NCBI RefSeq assembly: GCF_002563965.1 | Contig: NZ_PDJF01000001.1 | Span: forward strand, 930,001 to 994,000 | DNA from: Corynebacterium renale | Lineage (GTDB): Bacteria; Actinomycetota; Actinomycetes; Mycobacteriales; Mycobacteriaceae | Direction: 5' to 3' | DNA: 64,000 nucleotides | Shown: positions 7,749 to 16,908 of the stretch, piece after piece | Numbering within the stretch: position 1 is the stretch's first letter | Layout of the letters: every line of letters starts with the position of its first letter | Position numbers and translations under genes: made by a program | The notes under the pieces: model-generated | Databases searched by the model: none | Seen by the model: only the letters and a program-made list of their open reading frames with translations | Told to the model about the DNA's origin: nothing

Positions 7749-10700
7749 GTGGCCGAGTCGGGAAAGATGTCTGTGCCGGAGCTGCGGGAATGGATCCGCG
7801 CGTGGATTATTGACGTCACGGGTCTTCCCGAGGCCGAGGTCACGGACGATAAGCCAATGGAATCCTTCGGGCTGTCGTCCCGGGACGTCGTGATCCTGTC
7901 CGGCGAGTTGGAGAACCTGCTGGGCGTGCACCTGGACGCCACCATCGCCTACGAGTACCCCACGATCAAGGCGCTGGCTACCCGACTGATTGAAGGGGAG
8001 CCGGAGCGCACTCTCGCTTCTCGACGTCTGCCTGACCGCCTGCGGACCTCAGGCACAGACAACATCGCGGACCACGACATCGCCATCGTCGGCATGTCCA
8101 CTCGTTTCCCCGGTGCCGGGGACTTGGATGAGATGTGGGATCTTCTGGTCACCGGCCGCACCGAGGTGGGCGAGCCGCCGATTGGCCGCTGGTCGGAGTA
8201 CGCGTCCGACGAGGTCATGTCCGCCAAGATGGCTAACCAGAACTTGACCGGCGGCTACCTGCACGACATCGCCTCCTTCGATGCCGAATTCTTCGGCTTG
8301 TCCCCGGTTGAGGCCACGAATATGGACCCGCAGCAGCGCCTGGTGCTGGAGTTGGCGTGGGAAGCTCTCGAGGATGCCGGTGTTCCGGCCAATGAACTGC
8401 GCGGCGAGTCCGTGGGCGTGTTCATCGGTTCCTCGAACAATGACTACGGCATGCTCATCTCCGGCGACCCCGCCGAGGCCCACCCGTACGCGCTGACCGG
8501 TACGTCGTCGGCCGTGATCCCGAACCGTGTGTCCTACGTCTTCGACTTCCGCGGCCCGTCCGTGAACGTGGATACCGCGTGCTCCTCCTCGCTGGTGGCG
8601 GTCCACCAGGCGGTGCGCGCGCTTCGCGACGGCGACGCCGACGTCGCCCTGGCCGGCGGCGTCAACATCCTGGCCAGCCCCTTCGTGTCCACCGCCTTCG
8701 GGGAGCTCGGCGTGTTTTCCCCGACCGGTGCCATCCACGCGTTTTCCGATGACGCCGACGGCTTCGTCCGCTCCGACGGCGCCGGCCTCCTGGTGCTCAA
8801 ACGCGTGTCGGATGCCCGCGCCGCCGGCGATAACATCGTCGCCGTCATCAAGGGTTCGGCCGTGAACTCCGACGGCCACTCCAACGGCCTGACCGCCCCG
8901 AACCCCGACGCGCAGGTGGACGTCCTGCAGCGCGCATACCTGGACGCCGGCGTTGACCCGCTGGACGTGGATTACATCGAAGCCCACGGCACCGGCACCA
9001 TCCTGGGCGACCCCATCGAGGCCACCGCCCTCGGCGCCGTCCTGGGCCGCGGCCGGGAGAACGCGAAGCCAACCCTGCTGGGATCCGCGAAATCAAACTT
9101 TGGGCACTCCGAATCAGCCGCCGGCGCCGCCGGCCTGATCAAGGTTGCGTTGGCGATGCGCCACGCCACCATCCCGCCCTCCATCAACTACGCGGGCCCC
9201 AACCGCTACATAGACTTCGACGCCGAACACTTGGAAATCGTCGAGGACCCACGCGAGTGGCCCGAATACTCCGGCCGCAAGGTCGCTGGCGTCTCCGGTT
9301 TCGGTTTCGGCGGCACGAACGCGCACGTGGTCGTAGCCGAATACGTGGCCGAAGACTACGACATCCCCGTCAACGAGCAACCAGCGCAGCTGCCAGGGGA
9401 GACCGCCACACTCGCGGTCAGTGGTTTGCTGCCGTCGCGGCGTCGTAAAGCAGCTGCCATGGTGGCCGACTACCTCGAAGCCCACCCCGACACCGACCTC
9501 ATCGCCCTAGAGCGCACGCTGGCCGGGCGCAACCACGGGCGCTCGCGCGCGGTCGTGCAGGCAGCCACCCACGAAGACGCGCTCAAGCGCATGCGCCAAG
9601 TCGCCGACGGCGTGAAATCCGTGGGCATCTTCGCCGCCGATTCGCCCGCAGCTCAGGGCCCGGTCTTCGTGTACTCCGGCTTCGGCTCTCAGCACCGAAA
9701 GATGGCCAAGGACCTGATGGCGGACTCGCCGCTGTTCGCCGCCCGGATGCGCGAACTCGACGAGATCGTGGACTTCGAATCCGGCTGGTCCATGATCGAA
9801 CTCATCGAGGACGACTCCCAGACCTACAACACCGAAACCGCGCAGGTCACCATCACCGCGATCCAGATTGCGCTAACCGACGTCCTCGCGGCCGCCGGCG
9901 CCACACCCGCAGCCGTGACCGCCATGTCCATGGGCGAAATCGCCGCCGCCTACGCCGCCGGCGGTTTGAGCGCGCAGGATGCGATGCTCGTGGCCTGCCA
10001 CCGCGCCCGCCTCATGGGCGAAGGTGAACAATCCCTGTCCGAAGACCAGCAGGGCGCGATGGCCGTGGTGGAATGCGCCGACTTCGAGGCAGAGATCGCG
10101 GCCGTGCCGGAATACGAAGGCATCGAGCCCGCCGTGTACACGTCCGCTGCGATGCTCACGGTCGGTGGGCCACGCGGTCCCGTCGAGAAGCTCGTCGCCG
10201 ACCTCGAGGAAGCCGGCAAGTTCGCCCGCCTCCTCAACGTCAAGGGCGCCGGCCACACCTCCATGCTCGACCCGATCATGGGCGAACTCGCCGGCGAAAT
10301 CGCAGGTATCGAGGCCCGCCCGCTGCACACCCCGCTGTTTAGCTCCGTGGATCGGGGCCGCGTCTACGAGGCCGGCGAAACCGTCCACGACGCCGACTAC
10401 TTCCTGCGGTGTACCCGTCAGCAGGTGTACTTCGTGGACGCCATCGAAGCGTGCTTCGCCAACGGCTACATGACGTTCGTCGAGGTCTCCCCGCACACCA
10501 TCGCGCTGATGGGCATGATGCCCACCGCGTTTGCCGTCGGCAAGTCCGACGCCCAACTCCTGTACACCCTCAAGCGCAAGGAACCCGCCGCCGACTCGCT
10601 GCGCACCTTACTCGGCCAGCTGTATGCCCAAGGCCAGCCCATCGACCTGGGATTCATCCACGGCGCCGGCGCACACACCGACCTGCCGCACACCCCGTGG

Positions 10701-12521
10701 GACCGCCGCCACTACTGGACTGCCGCCCGCCCCAACTCCGGGGCCGCCACCGGCATGCCGGGCGTGCGCGTCACGCTTCCCGACGGCACCATCGCCTTCT
10801 CCATGAAGGCCGAAGAAGCACCGTCCGGGCTGGCAGTCGTGGAAGCAGCGGTACGCGCCGTTGACGCCGACGCCACCCTCGCCGCCGCCGAAGAACGCGG
10901 CGTCCTGCCTGCCGAAGGCACCCTGACCACGCTGGTCACCCGCAACCTCGGCGGCTTGAGCGTAGCCGTCCACGCCCTCGAACCGGCAAAACTGATCGCC
11001 GAAGGCTTCGCCTCCACCCTGGGCGGCGGTGCCGTAGCGACCCCGGGCGTACAGGAGGTGGCGCCTTCGGCACCCCTGACCGCGGCCGAGGCCGAAACCG
11101 CCGGCCTTGACGTCGAAGCCCGGCATTGGGACCCCGAATCCGGCGAATCTGTCGAAGACCGCCTGCGCGCCATCGTCTCCGAATCGATGGGCTACGCAGT
11201 CGACGACCTGCCGCTGGAACTCCCGCTCATCGACCTGGGCCTGGACTCCCTGATGGGCATGCGGATCAAGAACCGCATCGAAAACGACTTCCAAATCCCG
11301 CCGCTGCAGGTGCAGGCACTACGCGACGCCTCCGTCGCCGACGTCATCACCATGGTCGAGGACCTCGTCGCCGGCCGGGAACCCGTTGCCGCGGCCGCGC
11401 CGGCCGCACCGGAGAAGACCGAATCCACCGTCACCGGCGGCGTGGGCGTAGCCCCGCGCGACGCCTCCGAACGCATGGTCTTCGGCACGTGGGCCGGCAT
11501 CACCGGCGCCGCGCTAGCCGGCGTGACCACGCCGCTTCCTCACGTTGAGGAGGAGGTCCGGGAGGACGTCGCAAAGCGGTTGAGTGAGCGCTCCGGCGCC
11601 GAGATTACCGCCGCTGACGTCGCCTCCGCCGAAACGCTGGCCGAGCTCGCCGACCTGGTACGCGAAGGCCTCGAAGACGAAGTCGACGGCAACGTCCGCG
11701 TCCTGCGCCCCCGCCCCGAAGGATCGCAGCGCCCGGCCGTGATCATGTTCCACCCGGCCGGCGGCTCGTCCGTGGTCTACCAGCCACTCATGCGCCGCCT
11801 GCCCGACGACGTCCCCGTCTACGGCATCGAACGCCGCGAAGGCTCCCTAGAGGAACGCGCCGCCGCGTACCTCGACGACGTCCGCGAGATCGCCGGCGAC
11901 CACCCCGTCATCCTTGGCGGCTGGTCCTTCGGCGGTGCCCTAGCCTACGAAGTCGCACACCAGTTGCAAGGCTCCGACGTCGACGTGGCCGCCATCGCAC
12001 TGCTGGACACCGTCCAGCCCGCCAACCCCGCCCCGGACACCCCCGAGGAGACGAAGAAGCGGTGGGAACGCTACGCAGCGTTCGCCAAGAAGACCTACGG
12101 CCTGGACTTCCCCGTCCCGTTCGAACTACTCGAGACCGCCGGCGAAGAAGCCCTGCTGGGCATGCTCGCCGAATTCCTGGCCACCACCGACGCCTCCGAA
12201 CACGGCCTCGCCGCCGGCGTCCTGGAACACCAGCGCGCCAGCTTCGTGGACAACCGCATCCTGGACAAGCTCGACTTCGCCCGCTGGGCCGACGTCGACG
12301 TGCCGGTGATTCTGTTCCGCGCCGAGCGCATGCACGACGGCGCCATCGAACTCGAGCCCGCCTACGCGCACGTCAACCTGGACGGCGGCTGGGGTGTCAT
12401 CGTCCGCGACCTGGAGATTGTGCAGTTGCACGGCGACCACCTGGCGATCGTCGACGAGCCAGAAATCGGTACGGTGGGTGCAGTGCTGCAACGCCGCATC
12501 GAGCAGATTGAAGGAAAGTAA
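7749..12521 (+). CDS. pks13: Polyketide synthase Pks13, mycolate condensing enzyme
   Basis: Performs the Claisen-type condensation that joins two fatty acyl chains to give the 3-oxo precursor of corynomycolate and transfers it to trehalose. 1590 residues with GTG start; AAGGAG lies 11 bases upstream. Domains in order: N-terminal carrier (Ser44 in GLSS); ketosynthase with Cys278 (DTACSS), His413 (EAHGTGT) and His453 (NFGHSE); acyltransferase with Ser727 (SMGE); second carrier with Ser1167 (GLDSL); C-terminal thioesterase with Ser1393 (GWSFGG) and a His in LHGDH. No reductive domains, as expected. The stop overlaps the accD3 start by one base. Confidence 0.97.
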   Translation: MAESGKMSVPELREWIRAWIIDVTGLPEAEVTDDKPMESFGLSSRDVVILSGELENLLGVHLDATIAYEYPTIKALATRLIEGEPERTLASRRLPDRLRTSGTDNIADHDIAIVGMSTRFPGAGDLDEMWDLLVTGRTEVGEPPIGRWSEYASDEVMSAKMANQNLTGGYLHDIASFDAEFFGLSPVEATNMDPQQRLVLELAWEALEDAGVPANELRGESVGVFIGSSNNDYGMLISGDPAEAHPYALTGTSSAVIPNRVSYVFDFRGPSVNVDTACSSSLVAVHQAVRALRDGDADVALAGGVNILASPFVSTAFGELGVFSPTGAIHAFSDDADGFVRSDGAGLLVLKRVSDARAAGDNIVAVIKGSAVNSDGHSNGLTAPNPDAQVDVLQRAYLDAGVDPLDVDYIEAHGTGTILGDPIEATALGAVLGRGRENAKPTLLGSAKSNFGHSESAAGAAGLIKVALAMRHATIPPSINYAGPNRYIDFDAEHLEIVEDPREWPEYSGRKVAGVSGFGFGGTNAHVVVAEYVAEDYDIPVNEQPAQLPGETATLAVSGLLPSRRRKAAAMVADYLEAHPDTDLIALERTLAGRNHGRSRAVVQAATHEDALKRMRQVADGVKSVGIFAADSPAAQGPVFVYSGFGSQHRKMAKDLMADSPLFAARMRELDEIVDFESGWSMIELIEDDSQTYNTETAQVTITAIQIALTDVLAAAGATPAAVTAMSMGEIAAAYAAGGLSAQDAMLVACHRARLMGEGEQSLSEDQQGAMAVVECADFEAEIAAVPEYEGIEPAVYTSAAMLTVGGPRGPVEKLVADLEEAGKFARLLNVKGAGHTSMLDPIMGELAGEIAGIEARPLHTPLFSSVDRGRVYEAGETVHDADYFLRCTRQQVYFVDAIEACFANGYMTFVEVSPHTIALMGMMPTAFAVGKSDAQLLYTLKRKEPAADSLRTLLGQLYAQGQPIDLGFIHGAGAHTDLPHTPWDRRHYWTAARPNSGAATGMPGVRVTLPDGTIAFSMKAEEAPSGLAVVEAAVRAVDADATLAAAEERGVLPAEGTLTTLVTRNLGGLSVAVHALEPAKLIAEGFASTLGGGAVATPGVQEVAPSAPLTAAEAETAGLDVEARHWDPESGESVEDRLRAIVSESMGYAVDDLPLELPLIDLGLDSLMGMRIKNRIENDFQIPPLQVQALRDASVADVITMVEDLVAGREPVAAAAPAAPEKTESTVTGGVGVAPRDASERMVFGTWAGITGAALAGVTTPLPHVEEEVREDVAKRLSERSGAEITAADVASAETLAELADLVREGLEDEVDGNVRVLRPRPEGSQRPAVIMFHPAGGSSVVYQPLMRRLPDDVPVYGIERREGSLEERAAAYLDDVREIAGDHPVILGGWSFGGALAYEVAHQLQGSDVDVAAIALLDTVQPANPAPDTPEETKKRWERYAAFAKKTYGLDFPVPFELLETAGEEALLGMLAEFLATTDASEHGLAAGVLEHQRASFVDNRILDKLDFARWADVDVPVILFRAERMHDGAIELEPAYAHVNLDGGWGVIVRDLEIVQLHGDHLAIVDEPEIGTVGAVLQRRIEQIEGK

Positions 12522-14065
12522 TGGCAACCACCGCCGAAAAACTACAAGACCTGCAGGCCCGCCTAGAGAAAGCACAAGATCCGGGCTCCGAACGCTCACG
12601 CGCTAAACGCGACGCGGCCGGCCATACCACACCTCGCCAGCGGATTGCCGCGCTTCTCGACGAAGGCTCCTTCGTCGAAATCGGGGCGCTCGGCAAAACG
12701 CCCGGCGACCCCGACGCCATCTACTCCGACGGCGTCGTGACCGGGTACGGGCGCGTCGACGGGCGGCCCGTCGCCGTGTACGCGCACGACAAGACCGTCT
12801 ACGGCGGATCCGTCGGCGTGACCTTCGGCCGCAAGGTCGTCGAAGTCATGGACATGGCAATTAAGGTGGGCTGCCCGGTCATCGGCATCCAGGATTCCGG
12901 CGGCGCCCGCATCCAGGACGCGGTGACCTCGCTGGCCATATACTCCGAGATCGCCCGCCGCCAGCTGCCCCTGTCCGGGCGGACCCCACAGATCTCGATC
13001 ATGCTGGGCAAGTGCGCCGGCGGCGCCGTATACGCGCCCGTGACCACCGACTTCGTGATCGCGGTGGAGGACCAGACGGAAATGTACGTCACCGGCCCCG
13101 CCGTGATCAAAGAAGTCACGGGTGAGGACATCACGTCCGCCGAACTGGGCGGCGCGCGCCAGCAGGAATTGGCCGGCAACATTTCGGCGGTCGTCGCCAG
13201 TGAAGACGAGGCCTTCGAATACACCCGCGAACTGCTCGGCCACCTGCCGACCACCTGCTTCGACCCCGCGCCCGTGGCACCCGCGCCCACCGACGAGGAG
13301 GTCGCCGACGACGCCGCGCTGGACAGCTTCATGCCCGACGACTCCAACGCCGGCTACGACATGCTCGACCTGCTCGCCCAACTCGGCGACGACCCCGAAC
13401 TCCTCGAAGTACAAGAAAACTACGGCGCCAACCTGATCTGCGCCTTCGGGCGTATCGACGGCCGCACCGTCGGCTTCGTAGCCAACCAGCCCATGGTGTA
13501 CGCCGGCTGCATCGACGCCGACGCCGCCGACAAGGGCGCCCGCTTCATCCGCACCTGCGACGCCTACAACATCCCCCTGGTCTTCGTCGTGGACACCCCC
13601 GGCTACCTGCCCGGCGTGGAACAGGAACGCCAGGGCCTGATCCACCGCGGCGCGAAACTCGCGTTCGCCCTGGTCGAGGCCACGGTCCCGAAGGTCACGC
13701 TCATCGTGCGCAAAGCCTACGGCGGCGCGTACGCGGTCATGGGCTCCAAGAACCTGACCGGCGACATCAACCTGGCGTGGCCGACCGCCCAGATCGCGGT
13801 CATGGGCTCCGCGGCGGCCGTCGTGATGATCCAGGGCAAACAGATCGCCGCCGCCCCCGAGGACCAGCGCCCGGCGATGAAGAAAATGTTCATGGACTTC
13901 TACGACCAGAACATGACCAGCCCTTACGTCGCCGCCGAACGCGGCTTCATCGACGCGATGATTCAACCACGCGACACGCGCCTAGCGCTGCGCCGTGCCC
14001 TCCGGCAACTCGCGGACAAGCAGGAACGCGACCTGCCGAAGAAGCACACGATCGCCCCGCTTTAA
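12521..14065 (+). CDS. accD3: Acyl-CoA carboxylase beta subunit (mycolate carboxylase)
   Basis: Carboxyltransferase subunit of the biotin-dependent complex that makes the carboxylated acyl-CoA extender for Pks13. 514 residues. The N-terminal half has GGSVGVTFGRK and IQDSGGARIQD (acyl-CoA binding and oxyanion hole); the C-terminal half has VDTPGYLPGVEQE and KAYGGAYAVMGSK (carboxybiotin side). The start is translationally coupled to pks13 (TAATG). Called accD3 in C. glutamicum and accD4 in M. tuberculosis at the same place. It ends tail-to-tail with the next gene, sharing 4 bases. Confidence 0.93.
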   Translation: MATTAEKLQDLQARLEKAQDPGSERSRAKRDAAGHTTPRQRIAALLDEGSFVEIGALGKTPGDPDAIYSDGVVTGYGRVDGRPVAVYAHDKTVYGGSVGVTFGRKVVEVMDMAIKVGCPVIGIQDSGGARIQDAVTSLAIYSEIARRQLPLSGRTPQISIMLGKCAGGAVYAPVTTDFVIAVEDQTEMYVTGPAVIKEVTGEDITSAELGGARQQELAGNISAVVASEDEAFEYTRELLGHLPTTCFDPAPVAPAPTDEEVADDAALDSFMPDDSNAGYDMLDLLAQLGDDPELLEVQENYGANLICAFGRIDGRTVGFVANQPMVYAGCIDADAADKGARFIRTCDAYNIPLVFVVDTPGYLPGVEQERQGLIHRGAKLAFALVEATVPKVTLIVRKAYGGAYAVMGSKNLTGDINLAWPTAQIAVMGSAAAVVMIQGKQIAAAPEDQRPAMKKMFMDFYDQNMTSPYVAAERGFIDAMIQPRDTRLALRRALRQLADKQERDLPKKHTIAPL

Positions 14066-15264
14066 AGCTCGCGTCGGAGGGTCTCCTCTGACACAGTCGA
14101 CGCGGCTATAAGCCGTTCCAGCTCACGCTGCTGCGCCGCGGAGAACCGCAGGCTGGGGTCCTGCTTGCGGCGCATCAGGTCGAGGGCCTGGACGCGGATG
14201 CGCTGCTCGACGGTCATCTTCGAACGCCCACGCAGCCACGCGACCGTCACCACCAGGATCAGGAAGAGGCCCAGGTAGCCCAGCAGCGGGTACACGAACC
14301 CGATAAGTTTCTGGAATCCGATGAAACTCAACACGAACCCGATCACACACGCGGCGGCGAACGTGGGGTAGAAGCGCTTGGGGGAACGCTTGGTCAGCCG
14401 CTTGCCCAGGGCGTAGAACATGGAGATCGCGGTGTTGAAGATCATGCCGTAGATTGCCACCGCCATGAGCCACCCGAGGACCGGGTTGATCTCGTTGATC
14501 AGTGTTAGGGCGGGCATGTCGTCCCCGTTGACCAGCTCGACTTCGAAGAAGAGGCCGACGGCCAGCAGCAGGAGCAGAATCAGGTAGATGAGGCCGCCGA
14601 GCAGGCCACCCCACCCGGCAACCTTCGAATCCAGGAACGTGCCGCCGATGACGATCGCCATCGACGCCGCCACGATCACGTTGAAGCCGGTGTAGTTCAG
14701 CGCGGAGATCCACCAGTTCGGCAGGGTGGTGTTGACCTCATGGGACGCCACGTTCAGCGAGGCGATGTCCGCGCTGGCGGTGATGATCGCGTAGCCGCAG
14801 GCGATGACGATGAATATGAAAATAAACGGTGTCATTGCGCCGATAACGTAGGTGACGCGGTCGACGTCGAGAAGCCCAGCGACGAGCACGAGCACCAACA
14901 TCAGCCCGCCACCAATCCACGTGGACAGCCCGAACTGCTGGTTCAGGTTCGCACCCGCGCCGGCAAACATGATGAAACCGACGGCGAACAGGGTGATCGT
15001 GGTGGAAATGTCCAGGATCAGGGAGACGGTGCGCCCCGAAATCGAACTCAGCACGGAGAGGTGCTCACGCGCCTGGTAGTAGCTGCCCAGCTGCATGAGG
15101 GACACGCCGGCGATGATCATCACTATCGACGACACCACCGCCCCGGACAGCCCCCACGAACCGAACGCCACGAAGTACTGCATCGTCTCCTGGCCAGACG
15201 CGAACCCGGCACCGATAATGATGCCCACAAACGCCATCCCGATACTAATAACCTGTCGAATCAT
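14062..15264 (-). CDS. YkvI-like membrane transporter
   Basis: 400 residues with about 11-12 membrane helices and a cytoplasmic tail of about 60 charged residues. The start IGMAFVGIIIGAGFASGQE is typical of the YkvI family, a branch of the APC/amino-acid transporter superfamily whose substrate is unknown. The start at 15264 is chosen because GGAGGTG lies 5 bases upstream; a longer frame beginning at 15324 would add a polar N-terminus before helix 1. It is divergent from the 31-codon gene at 15408 and convergent with accD3. No terminator is visible between the two convergent genes. Confidence 0.8.
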   Translation of the reverse strand: MIRQVISIGMAFVGIIIGAGFASGQETMQYFVAFGSWGLSGAVVSSIVMIIAGVSLMQLGSYYQAREHLSVLSSISGRTVSLILDISTTITLFAVGFIMFAGAGANLNQQFGLSTWIGGGLMLVLVLVAGLLDVDRVTYVIGAMTPFIFIFIVIACGYAIITASADIASLNVASHEVNTTLPNWWISALNYTGFNVIVAASMAIVIGGTFLDSKVAGWGGLLGGLIYLILLLLLAVGLFFEVELVNGDDMPALTLINEINPVLGWLMAVAIYGMIFNTAISMFYALGKRLTKRSPKRFYPTFAAACVIGFVLSFIGFQKLIGFVYPLLGYLGLFLILVVTVAWLRGRSKMTVEQRIRVQALDLMRRKQDPSLRFSAAQQRELERLIAASTVSEETLRREL

Positions 15265-15333
15265 TTCACACCTCCAAAGAATTTTGTTCATCATAGACCA
15301 GCGGAAGTGTGAGAGCAACCACATGTTTAGTGC

Positions 15334-15371
15334 TACCTAGGTAACGTTGGGGCCGGGTAGTCCGATACAGT
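15334..15371 (+). promoter_or_regulatory. Promoter of the 31-codon gene with adjacent palindrome
   Basis: GATACAGTGG at 15364-15373 matches the extended corynebacterial -10 pattern (TANANT preceded by G at -2 and followed by G). Upstream, TACCTAGGTA (15334-15343) is a 10-bp perfect palindrome midway between the divergent YkvI gene and the small gene, a possible operator for one or both. No strong -35 is seen. Confidence 0.45.
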
Positions 15372-15407
15372 GGCTAGAGTTCAACAATCGACTACAGGAG
15401 GGAACGC

Positions 15408-15503
15408 ATGCTCAGCATCGCACTTGACCTAGGAACCGAAATCGTCAACTGGGTCTTCATGCTCGTGAACCTTGTCGCGAACGGATTGTCCTCGGCCCTC
15501 TAA
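15408..15503 (+). CDS. 31-residue hydrophobic peptide, possible small envelope peptide
   Basis: A complete unit: extended -10 at 15366, AGGAGGGA 4-11 bases before ATG, 31 codons, TAA, then a strong terminator 14 bases later. The peptide starts MLSIALDLGTEIV and ends NGLSSAL, is largely hydrophobic/amphipathic and has no signal peptide. Corynebacterial pore-forming peptides PorA and PorH (45-57 residues) are also tiny, lack signal peptides and can be O-mycoloylated on Ser, so the location next to mycolate genes is suggestive. It could instead be a leader peptide or a small regulatory membrane peptide. Function is not established. Confidence 0.6.
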   Translation: MLSIALDLGTEIVNWVFMLVNLVANGLSSAL

Positions 15504-15513
15504 GCCGACACCT

Positions 15514-15540
15514 AAAACCCGCCTCCGGGCGGGATTTTTT
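15514..15540. terminator. Bidirectional terminator between the small peptide and DUF3054 genes
   Basis: Stem CCCGCC (15518-15523)/GGCGGG (15528-15533) with a TCCG loop, preceded by AAAA and followed by a run of six T. It serves the 31-codon gene on the plus strand and DUF3054 on the minus strand; the minus stop codon lies inside the T run. Confidence 0.88.
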
Positions 15541-15895
15541 ATGCCTTCTTGCGCAACAGCAGGCGCCACGCGAAAAGCAGCAACGCCGACATGACCGAAG
15601 CAACCAGGATGAACGACCAGTGCGGAACAGCACTGTGGCGGATCCCCCAGATCGCCAGGCCCGTGCCCACGGTAATCAGCCACACGGCCACGCCAGCAGG
15701 CTTGAGCTTCAGGGCGTTCCAGTCCACGGCGATGAGCACGATGTAGGCCAACCCCACGCCGAGCAAGAATGGCCAGTAGGTGGACCACCAGGCGGGGACG
15801 GTCAAGGGCATGTCGTCGGAGCGGTGCGCCACGCGCGCCAGGAAGGCGAAGAGGGCGATGGCGACGGCGTCGTAGGCAAGAGGGAGTAGTTTCAT
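15539..15895 (-). CDS. DUF3054 membrane protein
   Basis: 118 residues, four predicted membrane helices, ending RLLLRKKA. The pattern (short N-terminus, helix, WW near the second helix, IVLIAVDW) resembles DUF3054, a small actinobacterial family without known function. ATG at 15895 is chosen over longer frames because the first helix starts immediately afterwards. It begins 5 bases after the flippase-like gene and is the last gene of the mmpL3-type operon, so a supporting role in envelope lipid handling is conceivable but unproven. Confidence 0.75.
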   Translation of the reverse strand: MKLLPLAYDAVAIALFAFLARVAHRSDDMPLTVPAWWSTYWPFLLGVGLAYIVLIAVDWNALKLKPAGVAVWLITVGTGLAIWGIRHSAVPHWSFILVASVMSALLLFAWRLLLRKKA

Positions 15896-15900
15896 GCGCC

Positions 15901-16908
15901 TTACTCTACCCGCTTCACCTGCCCGATCAGGAAGAGCAGCCACCCGACGGCTGTCACGCCGACGAAGCTGATGAGCCGGAAAATGATCACGGCGGCGAGG
16001 ACTTCATTCATGGGAAGTTCCGCAAGGGGGACGAGCATGGAGGTTAAGGCGACGTCGACAGGCCCCAACCCGCCGGGGGTGACCTGCACCTGCCCGACCA
16101 GTTTCGCGCCCAGGAACGCCAACGCCACACCGGCGATGGCAGGTTCGCCGCCGACGGCGCGGATGCACAGCCACAGGCAGGCCATCTCGGTAATCCAGTT
16201 CGCCACCGACCAGCCCAGCGCCAACCCCACGCGGCGCAGCGGCACGTCCACCGCCGACAACTGGGAGGTCAGGGAGTGCACGGAATCGACCCACCGGTCC
16301 GGGTCCGCCTTGGTGACGCGGTTCCACCAGCGCACGACCGCCAGGGCAGCGGCCTCCACGCGCTGCGGATTGTGGGCCAGCCACGACACCAGCCACAGGG
16401 TAGCAACCAGGCCGAGCAGGGAGAACGCGATGGTAGCAGGCTGGATTTTCGCCCCGTAGAAGAACACCGCCGGCAGGGCCAGGAGCGCCATACCCGCCCC
16501 GGCCAGCACGCCGGAGACCACGAGGTACCAGGAGGCGACTACCGACGACGCCCCCCACTTCAGCTGCTCCCGGAAAATCATCGCCGCCGAGACCGCCGGC
16601 CCGCCGGGCAGGGAAGCGGACCAGGCGTTCGCTTCCCAGCCCAACAGGTTGGCCCGCGCCCGGGGGACGTCGACGCCAGTGGCGCGCAGCAGCACCACCA
16701 TCACTTCTGCTTGGCAGAACATGGTGATAACGGCGACGGCGCACGCGCCGAGGATGTACCACGGGTTGGCGTCGGCGACGTGGCGGAGGCCGTCGCGAAG
16801 ATAGTCGCCGTTGGTGGCCACGACCCCCACGAGGAACGCGATGAGCACAGCGATTGCTGCCCACCGCACCCACGGCTTTGCGACGAACCTCCGGACCGAA
16901 TCCAGCAT
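15901..16908 (-). CDS. LPG-synthase-like flippase domain membrane protein (YbhN/UPF0104 type)
   Basis: 335 residues with about eight membrane helices. The pattern of N-terminal helix, GWEANAWSASLPGGPAVSAAMIFR, and later GAKLVGQVQVTPGGLGPVDVAL matches the transmembrane domain found in lysylphosphatidylglycerol synthases/flippases and in stand-alone YbhN-like proteins; no aminoacyl-transferase domain is present. The start overlaps the mmpL stop by one base (TAATG), so the two are translated together. That coupling makes it a candidate partner in moving mycolate glycolipid or another lipid across the inner membrane. Substrate is unknown. Confidence 0.78.
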   Translation of the reverse strand: MLDSVRRFVAKPWVRWAAIAVLIAFLVGVVATNGDYLRDGLRHVADANPWYILGACAVAVITMFCQAEVMVVLLRATGVDVPRARANLLGWEANAWSASLPGGPAVSAAMIFREQLKWGASSVVASWYLVVSGVLAGAGMALLALPAVFFYGAKIQPATIAFSLLGLVATLWLVSWLAHNPQRVEAAALAVVRWWNRVTKADPDRWVDSVHSLTSQLSAVDVPLRRVGLALGWSVANWITEMACLWLCIRAVGGEPAIAGVALAFLGAKLVGQVQVTPGGLGPVDVALTSMLVPLAELPMNEVLAAVIIFRLISFVGVTAVGWLLFLIGQVKRVE

